From positions 1-64,000 of the forward strand of contig JANVFP010000040.1 of NCBI GenBank assembly GCA_027919835.1: DNA of 64,000 bases. The letters are read 5' to 3'. The notes under the pieces are model-generated. The model worked only from the letters and a program-made list of their open reading frames with translations. It was not told where the DNA came from and did not search any database. The first letter of the stretch is position 1, and each line of letters begins with the position of its first letter. The stretch is from Lentinula raphanica. Lineage: Eukaryota > Basidiomycota > Agaricomycetes > Agaricales > Omphalotaceae. Positions 10,643 to 21,365 of the stretch are shown here, one piece after another. Made by a program: the position numbers and the translations under genes.

Positions 10643-11260
10643 AGTAGTTATTTTTTCCTGTATCACTTTCGTTTTTGTCAATGGCAATGCCAGCGCATCT
10701 ATAGTCTGCCTAACGAGTGAGAATCTGATTCTGCTTACTGACTTTATTCAATCCACTGAGCTCCCGATGACTGATGCGGCAATTCCATCACTCTCAGGCT
10801 TCCCATGTCAATCATAGCAGCAGCAACTGGACAGCAATCTATTGGAAGCCTCGAAACCTCTCAAAAACGACGCCGTATCCTCGCCGACGCCACTACTACC
10901 ATTTAACGTTTAACACCTGATTCAAACCGTAGGATACAGTACGATACAGTACAGTGTACATAATACATATTCATTCTATTCAGGCCAGCAGCATTGTTTG
11001 TGAGTTGACGCCCATGATTTTGGTGACCAGCGTGAGCGAGGAATGCGTTGACCAGCTCGACGACGAGCGATCCGTCGGCTGGTCGATTCGGTTGACCGCG
11101 CGCGAGGGCAAAACCGGAGCCCACCTAGCGGAGTTTGAATTACGGGCGCTTAACCGAGCGACCCATGTCGAACTCTGGCCTGATCGAGAGACCTGTCACC
11201 GGGAATCCCGTATAGAACTTGGGACCCCACCTGGACCCCACTGTTAGTGGAGCCGTGTAT
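10643..11260. other. intergenic, with a GC-rich block of unknown origin
   Basis: The first 270 bp are the probable 3' UTR of the Crypton-like gene. Around 10932-10957 there is a short run of GATACAGTAC-type repeats. From about 11020 to 11250 the sequence becomes visibly GC-richer than both flanks (CGCGCGAGGG, CGACGACGAGCG) and is open in several frames, without a product I recognise. It could be a relic of a longer mobile element. Confidence 0.4.
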
Positions 11261-11268
11261 TATTCATT

Positions 11269-11652
11269 AGGGCTGCTCAATTCTTAGATCAGTTCATTTC
11301 GAGGGATCAGTTCATTTGACAACTGCTGATAAATCACTTAAGCGCCCATCATCCGATGTATCGGAGACCAGCGAAGGCCCCATCTAAAAACCCCCAGCCT
11401 CAGACCTGTTTTGAAGGCCTCTTCATATATTGATGTTAGAGCACACCCACCAATACTTACTGGAGCCTACAGGAGTAGTTTTTGTAGGTATATGGCTCCA
11501 AATGTGCTTGTAGTGTTCAAAATACACAGACCACACCCTTGCATTACTCTACTAGCGGGTTCCGTCGGAGAAATGGGCGCTTGAGTGATTTATCAGCAGC
11601 AGTGAAATGATCTGATCCCTCAAAACAAACTGATCTAAGAATTGAGCAGCCC
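11269..11652. mobile_element. 384-bp hAT-like MITE with 8-bp target duplication
   Basis: Inverted ends starting AGGGCTGCTCAATTCTTAGA (left) match GGGCTGCTCAATTCTTAGA from the right end, and the inverted similarity runs for about 85 bp with a handful of differences. The flanks are a perfect 8-bp duplication, TATTCATT at 11261-11268 and 11653-11660. An 8-bp duplication and a TAGGG/CAGGG-type terminus are hAT features. There is no open reading frame of note, so it is non-autonomous. Confidence 0.85.
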
Positions 11653-11660
11653 TATTCATT

Positions 11661-12573
11661 CATTCATTCATTCATCCAATTTACTGTTTCATACTAGCCC
11701 ATTTATGATTTTACTCATTCTTTCCGTCGCCGACGTCCCATCTTCGCCAGCGCTGTTCAAGCTTCAAGTTTCAAGCTCAAGTTTCAACTTCCTTGTCCAC
11801 ATCGATAGACATCACTGGCATTGATCACAGCGCTCATGTAGCTTCATGTAGTCAGGTATGAATATATCCGTCGCGTTTTCTCCAATATGACAAAAGATTC
11901 CTTTGGAAAGATACGAAAGATACCATTCCGTAGGCCCTCGTAGGCCTCAGGAAGCCTTCAGGTCTCAGGTCTCTCAGGAGGCCTTGGGCCTTGATTATAC
12001 TGAGATCCTTATCCTTAAAGTCAGGCAGTCTACATAGGAAGATTAGCGAACAGTCAAGGCCGCATCCAGTAGTATGTATGTACGACTGGAAGGACGACAA
12101 CTTGCGGGGGGCGAGTCGTTTCCTTCAAATGCAGTATTCAAGCGCAAGCGCAGTAGCTTATATCTTAGATCTATGATCTCTTTGAACAGCTTCGAGAAAA
12201 AAAAAGGATTCCGTTTGTTCGTGTTGGATCCGATCTTTGTCACTTCGAGTTCCTTGTCTGCCCGGCGCGAATACATAATCGACTGTATCAGACTGGTCAC
12301 TACAGGTCACTACAGGCTACTACAGGTCACTATCATCATTCATGGAATCTTGATATCCTGGGTACGCCATCTAAGGCCATCTAGTGCTTCTGATGGATAA
12401 CACAGGGCCGTCGGTTTACAGGCCTGAATTGCTCTCTATAAACCTCAGTACGCTTCGCCCTTCGTTCTTCATCCCCCACCGCTGGCCGGTCATATCTCAC
12501 TCGAAACTCACACATCTCGCTACTTTCTGAATCCCAAGCCCTACAACTGCAGAGTGCTCAGTACCATTGCAAA
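11661..12573. other. upstream region of the broken secreted-protein gene
   Basis: No gene seen. A 10-bp minisatellite of four units (GGTCACTACA type) lies at 12295-12334. A TATA-like CTCTATAAAC occurs at 12433-12442, about 130 bp before the ATG at 12574. The part 11880-12070 resembles 13745-13860, which precedes the sister gene, so the tandem duplication included upstream DNA. Confidence 0.5.
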
Positions 12574-13372
12574 ATGCAGTTTCTGTTTACGCCTGTCTTC
12601 TTCCTGTGTCTTGTCTTCTCCGCCTTTGCGGCACCGATTCCTGGTAATGGTACAGCGCTGGTGAGTGATTTGGATTCCAATGTCGATGCCTGTAAGTGAT
12701 TTGGTCGGTTATGTGATGATTGCTACCTCACAAAGGACCCGCCGTATAGAACTCATCCGTCACAGCTTCGCCTCCGCCTGCGAAGTCGCCCGTCGTTGAG
12801 GTCACCGAAATTCTCCAGGAATCTGACCAAATCGTACTCGACCTCATAGCTCACAAGAAGATGGATTCTTTTTACCTATACAAGTCGATTTCACTGGAGG
12901 CCGCCGTCAAAATGCGTAACACAGTGGAAATCCTTCTTCGATAGTTCATCCCGTTGCTCCGTTTCATCAAAAGCGGGGAAGGATTTGGATTTTGACGTTC
13001 GTCCTCAGCTAGCTGACCAACACCTATCCTTCCAAGCCGCCATGACTGGTGATACATCTTCGGAACACGCCAGAGAAGGATATCATGTTGTCAAAGTCAA
13101 ATTTCCTGGGAGGAAAGATCGTTCACGGAAATCATTCGAGGCACAACCAAGTTCGAGTAAGACAAGTTGAAGTGCAAGGAGAATCGAATCAAACACCGGT
13201 CCAGATGCGCACGACTAGGCTTGCGAACAGAGCACAAGAGTTCTTGTTTCGAGAAATGAATCCGAAGACAGGTTTCATTCAGGCTGCCACGGAAGGGGTT
13301 AAGAAAATGTTTGGTGGATGTGGGAGTATGGCAAGGGGGGTCACGAAATGGAGCTTGAGGCTTGAGACTTGA
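12574..13372 (+). pseudogene. decayed tandem copy of a secreted-protein gene
   Basis: It starts like the gene at 14354: the signal peptide MQFLFTPVFFLCLVFSAFAA is followed by API. After an intron (12692-12766 region) the frame continues through SPPPAKSPVVEV and AAVKMRNTVEILLR, then meets TAG at 12942. In the sister gene the matching place reads CCATGG instead of CGATAG. Beyond the stop, homology continues (LSFQAA, then VKVKFPG in another frame), so frameshifts are also present. The middle region is shortened relative to the sister. The last part again matches (FIQAATEGVKKMFGG against CIQAATEKVKKAFGR). The promoter-proximal part and the signal peptide remain intact, so a truncated secreted peptide of about 90 residues could still be made. 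Confidence 0.75.
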
Positions 13373-13980
13373 AAGGTTGTGCGTATTTTAGCCAATTGTC
13401 CCCGCAGTCTTTCACTTGTTGAAGTCGTTTTCCACAATTCGTCAATTCTGCTATTTCGTCTCCATCATGCCGTCGTCGAGTGAAGACAGCAGTTCTAACT
13501 TCTTGAGGCAAAGGCATGCAGATCAGAATCACGAGCGGCCCAGGATACAAGATTCAAGACAAGATTTGCGCTTTCGATTGTCTGTAACTTCTGTACATTA
13601 TGCTCATATCGTTGCTCCCAGTATCCTCGATGGAGAGGACTAAGTATCATTAATACCGAAGACTCCAGAGGCATCGGAACGAGGGATTAGCGCTTGGCTA
13701 GGATTCTTACAGGCGGTTGTCCGAAGTTGTCCGTCGTACTTATCTTCTCTGATCCGACAAAAGATACCATTCCTTAGGCCTTCATTATCCTGAGATCCTG
13801 ATCCTTCGGGGGACGGAAAAGCTGAAAAACCTAGTCAAGACAGGTCAAGACTCAAGCCCGCAGTGCGCATTCAACTGCTACTGGAAGAAGTAAACAACCA
13901 GCGTGGTTGTGCTCTGGCGAGTTGGCATTTTCAGGCTCCAGCCCATTCTTCTGGATTTCTGAACCCAATTTTTGTTTGTC

Positions 13981-14232
13981 TCCTCCCTTCTCCTCCTGGA
14001 TGTTGGACTTTGTCACCTCAAGTTTCAACTAAACACTGCATTCCTTGTCCCGCCGCCCGGACGATGAAGACTCGATACTTATCAAGTGCCCTGAATGCGC
14101 CTGAATTCCTCCCTTCTCCTCCTGGATGTTGGACTTTGTCACCTCAAGTTTCAACTAAACACTGCATTCCTTGTCCCGCCGCCCGGACGATGAAGACTCG
14201 ATACTTATCAAGTGCCCTGAATGCGCCTGAAT
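13981..14232 (+). repeat. exact 126-bp tandem duplication
   Basis: Two identical 126-bp units, 13981-14106 and 14107-14232, followed by the first few bases of a third. Because 126 is divisible by 3, a frame across it repeats a 42-residue block. The region lies in the promoter side of the gene at 14354, ending about 120 bp upstream of its ATG, so it may duplicate upstream control sequence or be a new exon-like frame. Perfect identity means it is recent or an assembly effect. Confidence 0.9.
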
Positions 14233-14353
14233 TCCTCCCTTTTAAACATGGATATATTTCGCCTCTCGTTACTCATTCCCCACCGCTGGTCGGTCTAATC
14301 TCACACTCTACTTTCTGAATTCCAAAGCCTACGACTTCCGCACAGTACCGATA

Positions 14354-15477
14354 ATGCAGATTCTCTTTACGCCTGTCTTCTTCCTGTTATGTCTTCTCTT
14401 CTCTGCCTTTGCGGCACCAATTGCTACTTGGGAGGACCCTCCGCCGCCTGTGAGTGATTTGGATTTTAATGTGACGATTGCCGCCTCACAGAGAACCCGC
14501 CGTGCAGTACTCACGGCATGACAAGACTTCGCCTCGAGTTGCACCTGCGAACGCACCCGTCGTGCCGGTCAGCGACCCTCCGCCGGCTGTGAGTGGTTTG
14601 GATTTTGATGTGACGATTGCCGCCTCACAAAGAACCCGCCGTGTAGTACTCACAGCATGACAATAGTTCACCACAAGTTGCACCTGTGAACTCGCCCGTC
14701 GTGCCGGTCAACGACAGAGTTCCACAGATATCTGGCCGAATCGTCGTCAACCTCACAGTGTACGATTCGCGTAGTCTTCTGAGAGGTTCGATTCCAATGG
14801 AGGACGTAGTCAAACTGCGTAATGCAGTCGAAATCCTTCTTCCATGGTTCTTCCCGCTGGTTTGTCGGGAGCGCGATGGCGCGCATGGCCCTCTTCCTCA
14901 GCTGCCCGACAAAAAGCTGTCCTTCCAAGTCGCTACCCTGACTTGGGATGGCACCGATTCATTGGACAGCATGTCAGGATACTACAATGTGGAAGTCAAA
15001 TTTCCCGAGAGGGCGGATCTCAATCGATACCGCCATTTCATCTCCATCGAAAAGGGCTCTCGCACAGCGTTCAATCGATATGCGAAACTGTCATTGAACC
15101 AAGAAAATGCTACTCCGACTCGACTCGAGGGCATGGTTCGGATTCCATCTCATTATGTTGACGTCAGCTTCGAAGGTGGACACTATGTCAGTTATTCGAG
15201 ATGCTATATAACAATTCCTCCACTGACAGTGTCTGTGAACTAGACCTACGACAGCCATACATACAAATTCAATAAGAATGGCTTACAATGGAAGGAGAAT
15301 GAATTTCCGGTTCAGACAGTGGGCAACACTTGGCAACTCACGAGCAAAACAAGGAGTTTCTCGTTCCTCGGAGAAGTGACGACTCCGAAGAAATGTTGCA
15401 TTCAGGCTGCCACGGAAAAAGTTAAGAAAGCGTTTGGTAGAGGTGGGAGTACAGGGGGGTCACGAAATGGAGCTTGA
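14354..15477 (+). CDS. small secreted protein of unknown family
   Basis: Exons 14354-14449, 14526-14588, 14656-15186 and 15244-15477 give 307 residues. Residues 1-20 (MQILFTPVFFLLCLLFSAFA) form a clear signal peptide, with cleavage expected before API. A proline-rich linker follows, in which the block SP-x-VAP-x-N-x-PVVPV occurs twice because of a 139-bp duplication. The rest (about residues 75-290) has alternating hydrophobic strands with aromatic residues and few cysteines (a CC pair near the C-terminus), then a basic tail. I do not recognise a domain. The gene is the intact member of a tandem pair with 12574-13372. A secreted effector or wall-associated role is possible but only inferred. 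Confidence 0.65.
14435..14712 (+). repeat. 139-bp intron-plus-exon tandem duplication
   Basis: Units 14435-14573 and 14574-14712 are about 85-90% alike. Each begins GACCCTCCGCCG, contains a donor GTGAGTG and ends in the VVPV-coding exon. The first copy has CACGG where the second has the acceptor CACAG, so the first intron must end further on at CATGACAAG. The duplication therefore added one intron and one 21-codon exon. Confidence 0.75.
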
Positions 15478-16507
15478 AGCTTGAAGCTTGAGGCCTTGAG
15501 GTTTGAAAGATTGTGTGTGTCTTAGCCAATTGTCCCCGCAGTCTTTCACTTGTTGAAGTCATTTTTAACAACTCGTCAATTCTATTTCGTCTTCTTCATA
15601 CCATCGTTAAGTGGATACAGCAGTCCTTGAGGCATACAGTTCAGGAACACGAGCGGGCCAGGATCGAGATTCGAGAAATGATATCCACTGTAGTGGTAGG
15701 AATTACAAGGTTGCGAATAACGAGCGTCTTCAAGTCAGACTCTTCGCACCCAGCGCTTAGGCTTAGCGCTCATCTATCCATACATCGAGGAGGGTTCCAA
15801 GCATGGCATCTCTCTACTCGCGCCCAGCTTCGTCTGTCTGTAACTTGTTACATTTCCACCTTTATCGAACGGGCGCCTAAGATCCGAAATTGCCGTTCTT
15901 CCAGGCGTACCCGTACTAAGTAGGACCATCCTGTCTCCACACAAAACAACAGGCTTTCGATCGATTGTGACCATCTTGTTGCTCCCACTGATGTCTCCGA
16001 TAGAGAGGAAGGAGGAGGAGGTCCTAGGAGGATCAAAGGAGGACTGCATAAAGTTATTGCAGAGGCAAGGTTGGAACGAAGGTATCATTTACTACCAGGT
16101 CGTCCGTCGCATCTTCTCTGACTCGACCTTGAGTATCCTTTGGGGGCAGTTGAGGTTGGAAGACCGATTCAAGACTCAAGAATCGAAATTCGCCAGACCC
16201 AGGATTTGAATTTTGAAAGAATCGAATATTTGAATGCGGAGGCATTCTGGACCTTCAACGTAACCTCAGAACCACAGTAAACATGGCTACACAGTGTGCT
16301 GTTGCGCACGCGAGGGGGTACCTTGAACCAAAGCAGTTAACAGAACCATAAATTGCAATGATAGGATATAATGAGTGAATGAATGTGATACAGTGAAGAA
16401 ATCAGACAGAAGCAGCAGATCTAGACGACGTTATAAGTGGGACAATATTATGAAGATAATGCGAAAACCGTAAGGAACGTCGATGTTACAGAGATGAGCA
16501 GAATAAT
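15478..16507. other. 3' flank of the secreted-protein gene, duplicated with it
   Basis: No gene seen. 15478-15925 is similar to 13340-13640 downstream of the broken copy (CCGCAGTCTTTCACTTGTTG at 15535 and 13403), confirming that the tandem duplication extended into 3' flanking DNA. 16250-16500 carries nothing recognisable before the end of the next gene. Confidence 0.5.
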
Positions 16508-19500
16508 CTATGCTTTGGAAGCGGGAATATGCAGATTGATAGCTAGAAACACAATCAACAACACGAAGGGCTTCAACGACTTGGTCTTTCTTACCTCGAT
16601 ACCAATTCAAAGCGTCAGATGCAGACGGAGCATCGAAATACAGGATAGCTTTATTGTCTACCAAACGGAGGGCTGGGAATGACGTGAGACAAGCTGCAAC
16701 GAATGTTATGCCTTTGGTGAGATGCACATACCATTCCCATGGACAATGCTAGCCGGCTGAGGTAAGGTCTGCATTCGAAGAACAGCCCAGAGATCGACTG
16801 GAGAATTAGGATCCCGCCCTTCAGAAGGATCTCTGCACAGAACCAAAAGATCGTTACAGAGGATTCCTAAAAGTGGCCTTGGGGTCAACTCTGGAGCCAG
16901 ACAATCGACATCGACTGTAGATGCGTCGCCTTGAGCATTGATAGCTTCAAAGGTGACACTAGCCTTCCGCACGACTCTCGTTAGCATCAGAGAACCGTCC
17001 ATAATCAGTCGCCTATCACAAAAGCCGATGTCGTTAGATAGAAACATAAAACCGAAATAATAGATTGGGAAGTACCTATGTGGTTGTACTAGCGGACTTG
17101 GGAACTTTCCTCTGATTCGAGTCTGCCACGTGACGAGCTTACGCCTTGCTTCTGCTTCCCGTTTGCCTTCGTTCATGTTGTTGGCTAGGGAGGAAATCTC
17201 GTTGAGCGCTCGGTCCAGCTGGTCTTCCATATAGTCGTAAGGCATTGGAGTACTGCGCCGAAGTTCCTCCAACTGAACCGTTTGATTAGTGAAATAGATT
17301 GTCCGGTCTTAAAAGACTCACTAATAATCGATATCTTGGTATCCGTTGAATAGGCAGCAACAGATACCCTTCTAGATTAAGCTGGGAGTGTTGTGGGTTT
17401 AACCGGCACCGCTTCAAGTACTGGCGTATACGTTTTCGCTGGCTACTAGACAGATGAGGCACACCTGCATGGGCCGCACCGTCTGCAACTGTGTTGGGAT
17501 TCGACATGGCTGACATTGCTAGTCCCATAGTAGCCAGCTGAGAGGTACTCGATGAGGGCGACATGGTCGTGTTCGATGGCGATGCAGAAGCAGACCAATA
17601 CTTGACCCGTTGAACCGCACTATCAAAATTGCTGAAGAAAATGGTCAGTCAGTTGGTCAATTTTGCATACGATAATTGCTGCTGCTCAACGCACTTTATG
17701 TATGTAGAGTACATCCTCATGAATGCGGCGTACTTCCAAAACATATCACCAACCGCAGTCGCCACAGATAATGACAGTTGTCCGTCTATATCTTCCTTTT
17801 CTGCGGATGGCTTCATGAGAGGTTCAACGGCTTTTTCCAACGAGGGAAGGAAACTGTCTTTGTGGAACGAGATCAATGCATCGACTGCGCCAAACACGAT
17901 TTTGCGTTCGGGAGCAGGAACGACGGTTTCTTTACTTGAGCCTACACCGCTTAGCACGGTGACATTCGCACAAGCAGGTCGAATATATATATCGTTCAAT
18001 TCCTGTAGACCCTTAACGTAGGTTCGCTCGGTTCTATAAGAAATGTCAGCTTTCTGAAAGCTCAAGACGTACGTTCCGGGAACGTACATCAAAATTTCCT
18101 TGGCGACCATTGCTCTCTTTGCTTTATCGTCTTTGATCTTCCGCTCTTCGTTGGAACCTGTGCTACCGGTGGTAGCAACGCTGAGGGTCCTCAGAGCATC
18201 CAAGTTTGAGACGGCCGTAGTACCACTCAACGCCATGGAGTTCTCTCGAGAGCCCGGAACGTCTATGGCCATAGTGGGTCTTCGAGGCCGGACACCTTCT
18301 GAAGCTGTGGAACCTCCATTTTGTGAAAGACCCAAGTCATTCATGTCTTTCAGATATGCCATGACACTTCTCAGAGCACGAGTATAGCTCTCCCGCGCGC
18401 GCTCTTCCTCTTTTCTATAGAAAGTGTCTCGATCGACGATATACATGTGCTGACTTGGCGTTGGTTCTCGCTGGTCTTCTGGGACTATGTCATTGCTGGG
18501 AATCTCGCCATTGGTAGCGGTGACCTCTGGAACAAATCGACTATTGTCGGGAATGGGTATATTTAGCGCGCTGGGTCCGTTGGTATCTAAAGGTAGGAAA
18601 CTCCGCCGTCTCCCTGATCGTGGTGTCGGTGAAGGAGGGTGTAGAAGTGATGAAGCAGAGCCCGAGGTAGAAGGCGGCAATGAATTTTCAGGAGAAAGGT
18701 TAAGATTTTCCCTCGATGGCTTTTTAACGATAGGTAAAGGAGGCTCGTCTTCGTCCTCCGCTACCCGTTCAATTTCGGGAGCAACCAAAGTGGGTAGATG
18801 ATTCGTCATGACGTCCAACATACCGGTCGTCGAGATTCGCATGTCGATTTGAGGGAGCTTTCGTTCTGGGCTGCCTACAGAGCCGTTGCCATTTCGAAGC
18901 TGAGGTCTTGAGGTAGTGTTTATCCCAGAGCCTGGACTTAGCGGACCATTGCTCGTACCCGGTCTTGAGGAAGGAGGGTCAGGCCTCATCTTTCCCATTG
19001 ACATCTTTTTGAAAAAACCCCATCTGCTGCCCTTCTCCTTTCCGTCTTTGCGTGATCGGCTCGTTGATTTACTTTCACCAAGCCCTGATGAGCCAGTCCC
19101 TGATAATTTTGACGGAGGGGATGTGCGGGTGCTGTTGATCTCGTTACGAACAGGAAGGGTAGCCAGTGAGCCACGATTTGACGAAGGGGAGCCATCTCTG
19201 GCATCATCTGTATCCAGTTTGTCCCAGATAGAATTGGTCAGAGCAGGGCGGGAGGACTTGTTGGACTGTTGTATTTGATCAATTCCTAACGTAGTAGCAG
19301 CGCCGACACTCGCAAACCGTTTTGGCATGCCCGGTCTATCCGATTCAACCAACAACCGGCTAGCAGAACCTACATTGAGCAAGTTGGAACTCGAATGAGA
19401 CGTTGTGGCGTAATGCGAGAGCACAGGCCTTTCCGGGGGCGAATGTTCCAAGCCCGCGGCTGCGGACTTGCCTTTTCTGAGGTCACCCGCACTCTTCATC

Positions 19501-21365
19501 TTCCTTATCTCATGGTCGCCAAAATACCCAGAGTCTTCGAGATGATGAGAATCAGCTGTGGATGGAATCGGGCTTGGCACTATGGAGTTCGCATCGGAAG
19601 GAATTTGGACAGAGGCTTTACTCCCCCTTTCCTGATAATAGGACCTATTAGGCGTAGTCCGGGTACGAGTCAATGGACGTGGCGAGGATTGTTGGGGTTG
19701 TTGAGGTAATTTGGGCGAAGGAGGGAAATTCGCATGTAGAGCAGCATTTCCAGTGCCACTCGGGCTCTGCGATTTGTTGCTCTCTGCTTCTGAAGGCATC
19801 CTTCTAGCCAGAAATGGTGCCTTATCAGGTGTTATTGTATGATCTTCTAAATCATCGCCGCGCGTGGTGAACCGACTGTCGATTTGGGCAGAGCTCGGAG
19901 GATCGCTTAGTTCGTCCGGATCAGTTTCAGAAATGTCAAAGGATGAACTCTGGGCACTTGAGGATGGGAGCGGGAAAGTAGGTGTGGATAGTGGATATAC
20001 AGGAGTCATTGGTATCCTAGCCAGCAATGGTTCGACGAGGGCGTTCCAAGGCCCTTGGAAGGGGTTTCCGTCGACGTAGAGAGCTTGAAGGGCAGGGAGA
20101 AGACAGAGCCAACTTGGGAGCGCGTGCATTCGGTTTCGTCGGACGCTAATCGTGTGTAGTTTCTCCAAATCAGCGAGTTGATCAGGTAACGTCGCAATCC
20201 CGGTGGCGTCCGCGATGAGGACCCGAAGGTTGGCTAGGTTTGCTAAAAAGACCGGCAACACACGAAGTGGGTTAGAAGCTATGTTCAATTCTTCCAGATT
20301 GTGACATTGGGCGAGCATGGGAGGTAGTGCATCAAGGAAGTTTGCGGAGATATCTAGGGCCAGAAGGGTAGTAGAGATTTGAGGAATTGTACTGGCAAGA
20401 AAAGAGGGCATAGCGTTTGGCGTAGTGGAAGAGCCGATAAGGAGATGGGTTGTGCCTGGAGTATGATAGAAAAAAAAGTTGTGAACTATGATAAGTAAAG
20501 ACAGATGAGTTGAGAACGTACCGAATTGGATCTGCAATTGCGGGACAGGCATGTTGTTTGCTTGCACTATCAATCCACGACCTTCTTCAGCAACAATTAC
20601 GGCAGACGTCCTTTCTTCTTCTCCCAACTCGTCATCAAGATCATCTTCAGTGAGAAGGTGATCATCATCTGTATCATCCTCGCTGATTCCCACTTCGTCG
20701 CGTTCATCAACTGTACTCCAACTCATGTCATAGCTGGGTTGTTCTCGGAGCTTTGGTGGGACATGTTCGACGTGATGATTGCTGGCAACAGATGAGGATC
20801 GCGACCGAGCGCCAGAGTAATAGATATCTGACCACCTGGTCTGGTCTATGGGTGCTCTAGATTGACTAGGGGCTGTATCACCACCAAGAAGTTGGACGAC
20901 AGAGTCCGAAGTAATCCCAAGACCAACCAGATCGTCAGACTCTGGGACATGTACGTGAGCCAGGTCGTTGGTGGCGCTGCCAAAGCTGGTATAAGCCGAG
21001 GAACGGGTAGATGCTGTAGAGGATTCTGCTGAGGAGACTGCGTAGGGAGTTATATGAGAAGGATACGGGTCCGGATAAGTAGAAGGGTCAGGGAGTTGAG
21101 CGTGCATTGATTTTGTTGGGCGCGAGAATGAATGAGAACGAAGGGAATCTGAGCGAAATAAAGGACCTCCTGCTGAAGCTGAACGAAGGAGTGGATTTCG
21201 ACTTGGATGTTCTGGAGGTAGTACAGGTACCCGTGACCGGCCCCCTCGTGAACCAAGTTCTTCTAGAGGTTGATAGTGAGGGTGAGAGGCTAACATTGAA
21301 AGCGTTGAAAATTGACTAGCGCTACCTTCGCTTTCCTCGTCTGAAATCATCCACGAGGATTCCAT
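16508..21365 (-). CDS. LRR-DH-PH Rho guanine-nucleotide exchange factor
   Basis: Eight exons (21365-20522, 20455-18073, 18033-17671, 17631-17322, 17272-17076, 17012-16732, 16672-16595, 16542-16508) close in frame to 1,496 residues. I chose the ATG at 21365 (MESSWMISDEESEG) over an in-frame one 51 bp upstream. The order is: a serine-rich N-terminus with acidic DDEDDTDDD-type stretch, leucine-rich repeats (around 340-440: LDISANFLDALP, LEELNIASNPLRVLP, LRVLIADATGIATLP), a long disordered linker, a DH domain starting TERTYVKGLQELNDIYI and including LLLPIQRIPRYRLL (helix H8 signature), then a PH domain (RLIMDGSLMLTRVV ... DLWAVL). DH-PH modules exchange GDP for GTP on Rho/Cdc42/Rac proteins at membranes. 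LRR-fused RhoGEFs are known in basidiomycetes. The first and second introns are multiples of three without stops. Confidence 0.9.

Noticed and set aside
13863..14318. 151-codon frame containing a duplicated 42-residue block as a repeat protein
   Set aside because: The repetition comes from the 126-bp DNA duplication; there is no second supporting exon, and the frame overlaps the promoter of the gene at 14354.
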